DNA from: Bacteroidota bacterium
Lineage (GTDB): Bacteria > Bacteroidota > Bacteroidia > Chitinophagales > Chitinophagaceae
Reading direction: 5' to 3'
Length of the DNA stretch: 20,520 nt
Assembly: GCA_023433755.1 (NCBI GenBank)
Contig: JAEYUA010000298.1
Coordinates: forward strand, 1-20,520
The position numbers and the translations under genes are program-made. The notes beneath the pieces were generated by a model. It was not told the DNA's origin and did no database searches. It saw nothing but the letters and a program-made list of their open reading frames with translations. Positions 14,316 to 20,520 of this stretch are shown in pieces. How positions within the stretch are numbered: position 1 is the first letter of the stretch; every line of letters begins with the position of its first letter.

Positions 14316-16723
14316 TTGCCATCACAACCTATAGGCGCACCAGGCGGCATTACCGCATGCTGGGCAGGTTTCGCTTTGTCAGGCGTGCGCATTCTTTCCA
14401 ATGCAAGAAGCAAATGACCGGCATAGGCATGTTCATGATTTCCCTTTCTTTTTTCTTCTATCCAGCTACGCAGGTCTGCAAGGGTTTTGTTTAATACTGA
14501 CCTGGTAATGAATGAGGCATTTTCGTCGAGACTGCCAGCCATCAGGTAGGTGAGCAGGATCTGCTCGGTCTGCATCTGTACCAGTGCTTCCATTCCTTTT
14601 CTTCTATTAGATTTCCAGGTTTTGTCAATGATGGTTTGCAGCACTTGATCCAGTGAAGGCCCCAGATCTAAAACTTCAAACTGTGCCAGCCGGTTCAACC
14701 GCTCTGTGTGCAGAAGGAGTGATAAAGGGAGGTCGGCTGCCATCTCAGCAGGACTCAATGCATCGAAAGAAAGACCGGTACGTTTACGGAATAATTCTCT
14801 CGATGATGCATAGCCTGCGGGCCGGGGAGGTATCAGCTTTACAAGGTGTTCGGGTAATACCAATACAGAAGGGTCGATCGCATCAAGCAGGGCATTAAGC
14901 GCCTTCATTTGATCCTCTTCCTTAACTGCTGCAGTTATGAGCTGGCCATCCCCTTTAACTGCATAAGTATAGTGCATGCCTCCCACCATTTTTACTGCTG
15001 CTTCTACCTGGTAGCGGTGAAAAAGATACACGGGTACTAAAACATCTTCGAGCATGGACAGGGGCATTCCTTCACGGATATTATTCAACCCGAACTTTGA
15101 CAATGCTTTTTGCCGCACATTCATCACATGTTTCAGTTCTTCAATTGCATTCACACCATTATCCCAGAGGTGGGCCGAAGGATGAAGTCCACCCCTGGCC
15201 CTTGCATCCTGGTCAGAAATAAATTGTAATCCTTTTGCAGCGGCTTCTTTCAATAGGTTATCAAGCGCTTCTTTTTCATTGGTGCCGGCCGGGAAATCCC
15301 CATAACCCCAGCTAACCGCAACCTTATCCCATTCCCCGATAGCACCATCGTAAGCCTGGGAAATATCAGGATCACCCGAAGCGGTGAATTTCACAACAGG
15401 ATGCGGATAATCCATAACCGAACCCAGTTTTGAAACCGATGCTGCATAATTGTGCATCAGTCCAATGGTATGTCCCACCTCATGTGCAGATAACTGTTTC
15501 AACCGGTTCAGTGCCATTTTCAGCATCTGGTCATCTGCAGGCATGCCATTTTCAAATGGTGCCAGTAATCCCTGTGCGATCAGGTAATCCTGCCGCACTC
15601 TCAAAGAGCCGAGTGTTACATTGCCCTTGATGATCTCACCGGTACGGGGATCAACAACTGAAGCACCGTAGGACCATCCGCGGGTGGACCGGTGCACCCA
15701 GTTGATCATGTTATAACGGATATCCATTGGGTCTGCATCTCCAGGCAAAATTTTTACCTGGAAGGCATTGATATAACCTGCTGCCTCGAATGCCTGGTTC
15801 CACCAGCGGGCACCTTCGAGTAAGGCTGAACGTATGGGTTCAGGTGTACCATTATCGAGATAATAAATGATGGGTTTTACAGCTTCACTTTTAGGAGCTG
15901 AAGGATCTTTTTTCTCCAGACGGTGACGAATGATATTGTATTTGATGATGGGCTCAGAAACCGGTGTACTGAAATCATAATATGAGAAGGGAATGAATGA
16001 TGAACGCGGATCAAAGCTCCGCACCTTGTATTTGTCGTCAGGCAATTGTACAAATGAATGATGCACACGCAGTGTGAAAGATTCCGGGGAAGGCGCAACT
16101 GACTTTACAAAATTTCCTACAATGCCATCCTTATTTACAAAGCTGATGCTTCCTTCCAGTTCAGTGTTCAACGGGAAATTTTTTGTTCCCTGTGGGTAAA
16201 TGGCTGACCGTGTTGAATCCAGTGCAAAAACACCCTGCTTTAATGAGTTAATGCGGTTAGCAGCCTGCATGGCATCGCTCAAAATAAAATTCGTAGCATC
16301 TACAAGCACCTGGCCATTGCTTTCTGCTAAAATGCTGAATCCCCATAAGGTGGAACTGGCGAATGATTGTTCCGCCGCCTGCTGTTCTGCTTTATCTCCT
16401 GAGGTAGCGCGGTAGCCATAATTGGGCTGCACCATCAATAATTTTTTTCCTGTCCTTTCAAATCTTACAATGCGGTCAGCCCCTAAGGAACCCCGGTCGA
16501 GTCCAATATCATTTGAGCCTAATCCTGCTGGCAGGGAAGTGACATATAATATTTCTTTGCCGGGTTGTATTTCCAGGTAAATGCGGCCATTGCCGGCATC
16601 ATGGTAATAATTGATGAAGCCGGGATGTTTCTTCATACCCGTTGTGATTTTGGCGATGGAGGGTAATTGTGCAAAGAGATTTGTACTCACCATGGTGAGT
16701 ATAATCAGCATTAGTTTTGGCAT
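14312..16723 (-). CDS. Secreted zinc-dependent metalloprotease (metzincin, DUF5117/DUF4953 type)
   Basis: This 803-residue protein begins with a signal peptide (MPKLMLIILTMVSTNLFAQ). The catalytic site is a full metzincin motif, HEVGHTIGLMH, with zinc ligands His414, His418 and His424 and the general base Glu415. The Met-turn SVMDYP follows, with Met437. Upstream, the segment around ARWWNQAFEAAGY and ILPGDADPMDIRYNMINWVH fits the family's DUF5117-type N-terminal half; the C-terminal part is a long helical DUF4953-like region. Length agrees with family members of about 800-850 residues. These are periplasmic or extracellular proteases in Bacteroidota with unproven substrates. It converges on the HGQPGH lipoprotein gene with a 4-bp overlap and no hairpin between them. 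Confidence 0.9.
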   Translation of the reverse strand: MPKLMLIILTMVSTNLFAQLPSIAKITTGMKKHPGFINYYHDAGNGRIYLEIQPGKEILYVTSLPAGLGSNDIGLDRGSLGADRIVRFERTGKKLLMVQPNYGYRATSGDKAEQQAAEQSFASSTLWGFSILAESNGQVLVDATNFILSDAMQAANRINSLKQGVFALDSTRSAIYPQGTKNFPLNTELEGSISFVNKDGIVGNFVKSVAPSPESFTLRVHHSFVQLPDDKYKVRSFDPRSSFIPFSYYDFSTPVSEPIIKYNIIRHRLEKKDPSAPKSEAVKPIIYYLDNGTPEPIRSALLEGARWWNQAFEAAGYINAFQVKILPGDADPMDIRYNMINWVHRSTRGWSYGASVVDPRTGEIIKGNVTLGSLRVRQDYLIAQGLLAPFENGMPADDQMLKMALNRLKQLSAHEVGHTIGLMHNYAASVSKLGSVMDYPHPVVKFTASGDPDISQAYDGAIGEWDKVAVSWGYGDFPAGTNEKEALDNLLKEAAAKGLQFISDQDARARGGLHPSAHLWDNGVNAIEELKHVMNVRQKALSKFGLNNIREGMPLSMLEDVLVPVYLFHRYQVEAAVKMVGGMHYTYAVKGDGQLITAAVKEEDQMKALNALLDAIDPSVLVLPEHLVKLIPPRPAGYASSRELFRKRTGLSFDALSPAEMAADLPLSLLLHTERLNRLAQFEVLDLGPSLDQVLQTIIDKTWKSNRRKGMEALVQMQTEQILLTYLMAGSLDENASFITRSVLNKTLADLRSWIEEKRKGNHEHAYAGHLLLALERMRTPDKAKPAQHAVMPPGAPIGCDGN

Positions 16724-16781
16724 GCAAAGAGATTTATGTTTAAATCTAAGTATTTGAATGCAATCTTATATTCTGAATTTG

Positions 16782-16902
16782 TAGCCGTTGCGGCGGGAAG
16801 GGCGGTAAGTAGTGTTTGATTTTCCAAACAGTTTTCCCTGTTCCAATCAACCATATTGAAACCAGATGACTTTACTTGCCGCCCTTCCCGTCTTAACGGC
16901 TA
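16782..16902. repeat. Long inverted-repeat element, copy 2
   Basis: TAGCCGTT (16782-16789) pairs with AACGGCTA (16895-16902). CGGGAAGGGCGG (16794-16805) pairs perfectly with CCGCCCTTCCCG (16879-16890), and the stem continues with AAGTA against TACTT. The loop of about 61 bases is unrelated to that of copy 1, but the arms share the order TAGCCGTT, a variable linker, CGGGAAG-GCGGTAAGTAG. Total length is 121 bp against 122 bp for copy 1. It lies in the divergent gap between the metalloprotease and the sigma factor. Confidence 0.75.
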
Positions 16903-16931
16903 TGTCTTTCAAAAAAATTTCACAAACGAGG

Positions 16932-16957
16932 TAGGGGTAAAGTCCTCATGAGTTGTT
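16932..16957 (+). promoter_or_regulatory. Putative ECF-sigma promoter of the sigma/anti-sigma operon
   Basis: TAGGGGTA (16932-16939), 11 bases, AGTTGTT (16951-16957). The identical two boxes with the identical spacing occur at 20432-20457, before the next gene. The position upstream of an ECF sigma gene fits autoregulation. A housekeeping-type TAGTTTTG (TAnnTTTG) also lies at 16969-16976, so there may be two promoters. The shared box is seen; its recognition by this sigma factor is inference. Confidence 0.5.
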
Positions 16958-17018
16958 GTTCTATAAATTAGTTTTGCACGCAGTCAGCTATAACAGGTCT
17001 TTTTACCATGAGCTCAGG

Positions 17019-17594
17019 ATGGAATTAAACGAATCGGATCTTATCGGCCGGTTGCAGCAGCGCGATGAAAAAGCGTTCGAACAGGTTTTTAAAACCCATT
17101 TTAAAAGTCTGCATGGCTATGCTATTTCCATTCTGCAGGATGAAAGCGCAGCGGAAGAAATGGTTCAGAATGTGTTTTATAAACTATGGGACCGCTCGGA
17201 ACATATCAACATCTCAGGTCCCATTGCAGCATACCTGTACCGGGCAGTGAACAATAGCTGTCTTAATCATTTGAAATATAAAAAAATCAGGTACGGCCAC
17301 CAGATGACCGTGATCCATAGAGGTGAAAACACGACGGTGTCAGCATCTGAAAGCATCCAGTTGAAAGAGCTCCAGGAAAAACTCAGGGAAGCTATGCAGG
17401 GTCTGCCCGAACAATGCCGCACGGTTTTCCAGTTAAGCCGGTTTGAATCACTTCGTTACAGGGAGATTGCCGAAAAGCTTGGCATCTCCGTCAAAACAGT
17501 GGAGAACCACATGGGCAAGGCTTTGAAAACGCTGAGGGAAAAACTGGCCGATTTCCTGGTATTGATCCTATTATTTGTAAACAGCAAATTCTAA
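17019..17594 (+). CDS. FecI-type ECF sigma factor
   Basis: From ATG 17019 this is a 191-residue ECF sigma factor. Region 2 is at about residues 18-88 (DEKAFEQVFKTHFKSLHGYA, SAAEEMVQNVFYKLWDRSEH, IAAYLYRAVNNSCLNHLKYK). Region 4 is at about 122-175 (LPEQCRTVFQLSRFESLRYR, then EIAEKLGISVKTVENHMGKA). A TTG at 16953 would add 22 residues, but that codon falls inside the conserved promoter box and MELNESDLIG is the usual family start. The C-terminus ends in an unusually hydrophobic tail (FLVLILLFVNSKF), as in other Bacteroidota FecI-like factors. It is followed after 3 bp by its FecR anti-sigma gene, so the two are translationally coupled. FecI/FecR systems relay outer-membrane signals to transcription; the target genes here are suggested by the shared box at 20432. 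Confidence 0.9.
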   Translation: MELNESDLIGRLQQRDEKAFEQVFKTHFKSLHGYAISILQDESAAEEMVQNVFYKLWDRSEHINISGPIAAYLYRAVNNSCLNHLKYKKIRYGHQMTVIHRGENTTVSASESIQLKELQEKLREAMQGLPEQCRTVFQLSRFESLRYREIAEKLGISVKTVENHMGKALKTLREKLADFLVLILLFVNSKF

Positions 17595-17597
17595 TAC

Positions 17598-18584
17598 GTG
17601 AGCGAAGCACAACACATAAATGATGATTTGCTGGTAAAATACCTGCTGGAGGAAACCTCTGTTGATGAAACAGGAATGGTGGAGCAATGGCTGCAGCAGG
17701 ATCCCGCTAATCGCAAATATTTTGATGAGCTGACCAGTGCCTGGGAAAAAAGCCTGGACCTGGAAGCCTCCTCAACTGTTCCGGCCGATGCAGCCTGGCA
17801 AAGATTCCAGGAAAGAATTTTACGGGAAGAGCGTACGCCGGTGGTTCAGCTTCGCAGCGGGAGATCCTGGTGGCGCATTGCAGCCTTGTTCATTGTGATG
17901 GCAGGAGTTGCCTTCCTGGGTTATAAAATGTTGTCTAATAGAATTGCGCCGGAACAACTAGCCCTGAATTCACGAGATGCCGTGCTGACCGATACCCTGC
18001 CCGATGGTTCGGTTATCACACTCAATAAAAATTCCAGCCTGGTGTATCCTGAATCTTTCAAAGGCCGCCAACGGTCAGTATTACTCCAGGGCGAGGCATT
18101 TTTTAATGTAAAACCTGATACTAAAAAACCTTTCGAGGTAAAGGTAAATGATGTAAGGGTGCTGGTATTGGGTACTTCCTTCAATATTAAATCAGTGAAT
18201 GGCAGAACAGAGGTGATTGTTGAAACAGGATTAGTCAGGGTGATCCGAGGTGCGCAGTCTGTTGACCTGCGTCCGAATGAAAAGGTCGTCATTAGCAAAC
18301 AGGATTCAGCAATGATACCTGCCAGGGAAGAGGAACAGTTGTACAATCATTACCGCAGCAGGGAATTCGTTTGTGATAATACACCGCTTTGGAAGCTGGT
18401 GGCGGTTTTGAATGAAGCCTATGATGTAAACATCACCATAGAAAGAAGTGAGCTCAAAAACCTGCCGCTGGATGTTACTTTTTCCAATGAATCCATTGAT
18501 GTGATCCTCAATATCATCAGGGAAACCTTCAATTCATACAATATCCAGGTCGTTCGCCAGGATAATCATATCATCTTGCGCTAG
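17598..18584 (+). CDS. FecR-family anti-sigma factor
   Basis: This 328-residue anti-sigma factor has a cytoplasmic N-terminal helical domain (about 1-85, with INDDLLVKYLLEET and a central WLQQDPANRKYFDELTSAWE), a single transmembrane helix (about 91-111) and a periplasmic FecR domain (about 125-222, with DTLPDGSVITLNKNSSLVYP, GEAFFNV and LVLGTSFNIKSVNGRTEVIV). The C-terminal DUF4974-like domain is at about 258-326 (LWKLVAVLNEAYDVNITIE, PLDVTFSNESIDVILNII). The start is GTG, three bases after the sigma stop codon. By family, it holds the sigma factor until a signal arrives from an STN-domain outer-membrane protein, which here is the next gene, 10 bp downstream. Domain order is complete, with no truncation. 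Confidence 0.92.
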   Translation: MSEAQHINDDLLVKYLLEETSVDETGMVEQWLQQDPANRKYFDELTSAWEKSLDLEASSTVPADAAWQRFQERILREERTPVVQLRSGRSWWRIAALFIVMAGVAFLGYKMLSNRIAPEQLALNSRDAVLTDTLPDGSVITLNKNSSLVYPESFKGRQRSVLLQGEAFFNVKPDTKKPFEVKVNDVRVLVLGTSFNIKSVNGRTEVIVETGLVRVIRGAQSVDLRPNEKVVISKQDSAMIPAREEEQLYNHYRSREFVCDNTPLWKLVAVLNEAYDVNITIERSELKNLPLDVTFSNESIDVILNIIRETFNSYNIQVVRQDNHIILR

Positions 18585-18594
18585 AATTATTATT

Positions 18595-20424
18595 ATGAAA
18601 ATTCAATTAAGGGCCCTGTTGATCGGGCTGGGGCTTATCATATCAGGAAGTTTGGGAGCACAATCCCTGCTGAACCAGCCTGTTTCGATGGAGTTGAACA
18701 GGCAACGCCTGGATCATGTGCTGGAGATCCTGAGCAACAAGGGTAATTTTTATTTTTCCTACCATAGCAATATCGTTAAGAAGGACAGCCTGGTAACTAT
18801 GGCTGCTTCCACCAAAACGGTGAAACAATGGCTGGAGCTTTTATTGCCTGATCATTTTGAATTCAGGGAAAGTGGAAACTATATCATCATCCGCAAAGCG
18901 CCGGTAAAACTCACTTTTGTTACCAACAAGGCCGTAACGGAAGACAAATTTTATCTTGTTAGCGGTTATGTTCTTGATGATGCTACCGGCGACTGGATTC
19001 ATAATGCCAGCATTTACGAGACCAGTCTACTGGTATCCACGCTAACGAATACAAAGGGTTATTTCAAACTTCGTTTCAAACAAAAAAATAAAAAGCTTCA
19101 CCTCACCGTAAGTAAGGAGTATTACCGCGATACCAGTTTTATCCTGGATCCGGGCTTCAACCAGCAGGTCACCGTTACACTGATGCCCCGCAGTTCGGGG
19201 GAATATACCATCATAGGGCCTGATGATTATTTTGCCCCGGAAGAACTCAAACTAAGGGTACAGCAGGCAGATTCGTCGGTTATGGAATACACGTATCTAA
19301 AATCAGACTCTGCCAAAGTGGAAAAGACCCGGATGGGTAGCTGGCTATCTACTTCACAGCAAAAGATACAGGGCCTCAACATCCGAAATTTTTTTGCGAC
19401 AAGGCCCTTCCAGTTGTCCATCACCCCCGGCCTTGGAACGCATGGCCAACTGAGCCCCCAGGTAGTCAATCATTTTTCACTGAATCTTTTTGGCGGGTAC
19501 AACGGTGGTGTGGATGGTGTGGAGATCGGGGGTTTGTTTAACATCGATAAAAAATCGGTGCGTTATTTCCAGTCAGCAGGATTGTTCAATATCGTTGGCG
19601 GTTACATGCATGGTTTCCAGGTAGCGGGCATTAATAATACCGTGCTTGATTCAGTGATCGGCTTCCAGGCTGCCGGCGTAAATAATATGGTGAAGGGAAA
19701 AATGAATGGCTTCCAGGTTGGTGGTGTTTACAATCATGTAACGGAGCAGGTGAATGGAGTACAGGTGAGTGGTGTAGGGAATTTTGCGCGGAGAGATGTG
19801 AGCGGTGTACAGGTGGCCGGTGTCATGAATTTCAGCAATCGCACCCTGAATGGTGTGCAGGTAAGTGGGGTGATCAATTATGCCAAACATGTAAAAGGTG
19901 TGCAGGTTGGACTAATCAATATCTCCGACACCTTGGAAGGTCTCGGCATTGGGTTGATCAACATTGTTTTTAAGGGCTACCATAAACTTTCATTTTATGC
20001 AGATGAGATCGTGAATGCGAATGCAGCTTTCAAAACCGGCAGCAGGCGCTTATATAATATCCTGCAGGCGGGTATGAATTTCAGCGACAGTAATGAAGTA
20101 TTCACCTTTGGCTATGGTTTTGGTTCCGAGTTGAAAATGGGTAAAACATTTTCACTGAATCCCGAATTCACCCTGCAGCATTTATACCTGGGATCCTGGG
20201 ATTTCGCCAACCTGCTGGGTAAGGCAAAGCTTAATCTGAATATCCGTCTTGGAAAATACCTGGCCTTGTTCGGTGGTCCTGTAGTGAATGTATATACTTC
20301 AAAGCAGGATGTGAAGTTTGATGGTTACCGGCTGAAAATTCCTCCAGCCGGGAATAAGACCTATGATTTCGGGCCAAATGTTAAAGGATGGTTAGGATGG
20401 AACGCTGGCATTAGTTTTTTCTAG
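18595..20424 (+). CDS. STN-domain outer-membrane protein with 16-residue tandem repeats
   Basis: This 609-residue protein begins with a signal peptide (about 1-22). An STN domain lies at about 27-101 (VSMELNRQRLDHVLEILSN, NYIIIRK) and a CarboxypepD_reg-like domain at about 119-198 (LVSGYVLDDATGDWIHNASI). After a linker, a G-(F/V)-Q-(V/A)-x-G-(V/I)-x-N repeat of 16 residues covers about 340-448, with looser units from about 305. A C-terminal region of strand-like segments (YLGSWDFANLLGKAKLNLNI) ends at WNAGISFF. The repeats resemble LA_2272-type surface repeats. The canonical partner of FecI/FecR is a TonB receptor with plug and 22-strand barrel; no plug domain is visible here. By position and STN domain it is the likely signal sensor of the FecR protein, with an unusual surface part. 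The ligand is unknown. Confidence 0.75.
   Translation: MKIQLRALLIGLGLIISGSLGAQSLLNQPVSMELNRQRLDHVLEILSNKGNFYFSYHSNIVKKDSLVTMAASTKTVKQWLELLLPDHFEFRESGNYIIIRKAPVKLTFVTNKAVTEDKFYLVSGYVLDDATGDWIHNASIYETSLLVSTLTNTKGYFKLRFKQKNKKLHLTVSKEYYRDTSFILDPGFNQQVTVTLMPRSSGEYTIIGPDDYFAPEELKLRVQQADSSVMEYTYLKSDSAKVEKTRMGSWLSTSQQKIQGLNIRNFFATRPFQLSITPGLGTHGQLSPQVVNHFSLNLFGGYNGGVDGVEIGGLFNIDKKSVRYFQSAGLFNIVGGYMHGFQVAGINNTVLDSVIGFQAAGVNNMVKGKMNGFQVGGVYNHVTEQVNGVQVSGVGNFARRDVSGVQVAGVMNFSNRTLNGVQVSGVINYAKHVKGVQVGLINISDTLEGLGIGLINIVFKGYHKLSFYADEIVNANAAFKTGSRRLYNILQAGMNFSDSNEVFTFGYGFGSELKMGKTFSLNPEFTLQHLYLGSWDFANLLGKAKLNLNIRLGKYLALFGGPVVNVYTSKQDVKFDGYRLKIPPAGNKTYDFGPNVKGWLGWNAGISFF
19612..19938 (+). repeat. 48-bp coding tandem repeat in the STN protein gene
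   Basis: Five exact-length 48-bp units start at 19612, 19660, 19708, 19756 and 19804, then shorter units start at 19852 (45 bp) and 19897 (42 bp). Protein units are GFQVAGINNTVLDSVI, GFQAAGVNNMVKGKMN, GFQVGGVYNHVTEQVN, GVQVSGVGNFARRDVS, GVQVAGVMNFSNRTLN, GVQVSGVINYAKHVK and GVQVGLINISDTLE. A G-x-Q-x-x-G-x-x-N core with variable turns suggests stacked strands, as in a solenoid or barrel. Confidence 0.85.
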
Positions 20425-20431
20425 ATCCGGC

Positions 20432-20457
20432 TAGGGGTATTTGAAGGGGTAGTTGTT
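20432..20457 (+). promoter_or_regulatory. Second copy of the putative ECF-sigma promoter
   Basis: TAGGGGTA (20432-20439), 11 bases, AGTTGTT (20451-20457), matching 16932-16957 in both boxes and in spacing. The A/T-rich stretches after the boxes are also partly alike (8 of 14 aligned positions). It lies 19 bp before the next ATG, so that gene may be a target of the upstream sigma factor. Confidence 0.5.
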
Positions 20458-20476
20458 ATCCTTTTAAATAACCAAC

Positions 20477-20520
20477 ATGACCAACCCTAACGAGAAAGGA
20501 TACCCGATCACCATCAATAC
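20477..20520 (+). CDS. 5' end of a gene running off the window
   Basis: An open frame starts at ATG 20477 and reads MTNPNEKGYPITIN before the window ends. Fourteen residues are too few to recognise a family; there is no signal peptide in the visible part, so a cytoplasmic product is likely unless the true start lies downstream. The putative sigma-dependent box 19 bp upstream is the main reason to believe a gene starts here. Confidence 0.45.
   Translation, partial: MTNPNEKGYPITIN

Noticed and set aside
16953..17018. TTG start extending the FecI-type sigma factor by 22 residues
   Set aside because: The codon lies inside the conserved promoter box, and the added residues are unlike the family N-terminus.
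19651..19890. Minus-strand open frame across the 48-bp repeats
   Set aside because: It is a shadow produced by the codon periodicity of the repeats, with no independent signal.
1..20520. CRISPR array, tRNA, rRNA, insertion sequence or prophage
   Set aside because: No direct repeats with unique spacers, no cloverleaf or rRNA-like sequence, and no transposase or phage protein was recognised on either strand.

Overview
The window looks like a chromosomal segment of a member of the Bacteroidota, most likely the family Chitinophagaceae. This rests on gene content: a TonB-dependent receptor with an N-terminal CarboxypepD_reg-like domain, a FecI-type ECF sigma factor with a FecR anti-sigma factor carrying a C-terminal DUF4974-like domain, STN-domain and DUF2911, DUF5690 and DUF5117/DUF4953 type proteins, several lipoproteins, and intergenic heptamer repeats (GTGAGGC, GCCAATA). 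No rRNA, tRNA, CRISPR array, transposase or phage gene was found. Family names are recognised by eye; no database search was run.

Layout. 27-2300: membrane-anchored patatin-like lipase. 2301-2573: low-complexity repeats, followed at 2574-2634 by an 11-bp-periodic direct-repeat array that resembles a binding site for a PhoB/OmpR-type regulator. 2667-7394: a likely three-gene outer-membrane operon (TonB-dependent receptor, beta-helix lipoprotein, small lipoprotein). 7396-7775: a bidirectional terminator and two very small minus-strand genes, each with a predicted membrane helix. 7968-8723: outer-membrane beta-barrel protein. 8727-8966: a nested block of dispersed repeats. 8995-10254: DUF5690-type multi-helix membrane protein. 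10385-12030: a YCII/DGPF protein and an ECF42-type sigma factor, a pairing conserved in many bacteria. 12033-12154: long inverted-repeat element, copy 1. 12215-14315: four short genes (small membrane protein, GNAT acetyltransferase, DUF2911 protein, Pro-rich lipoprotein with a duplicated HGQPGH-x-C motif). 14312-16723: large zinc metalloprotease (metzincin motif), minus strand. 16782-16902: inverted-repeat element, copy 2. 17019-20424: sigma factor, anti-sigma factor and an STN-domain outer-membrane protein with a 16-residue tandem repeat. 20477-end: start of a further gene.

How the genes may work together. Two regulatory units stand out. In the 3' unit, the sigma factor gene and the gene after the STN protein are both preceded by the same bipartite box (TAGGGGTA, 11 bases, AGTTGTT), which suggests that this sigma factor drives its own operon and the next transcription unit. 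The operon ends in an unusual STN repeat protein instead of a canonical TonB receptor. In the 5' unit, the receptor/beta-helix/lipoprotein operon sits directly behind the 11-bp array, so a nutrient-responsive response regulator, with phosphate as the first hypothesis, may control it. The least explained non-coding features are the two roughly 120-bp hairpin elements with closely similar arms and unrelated loops.
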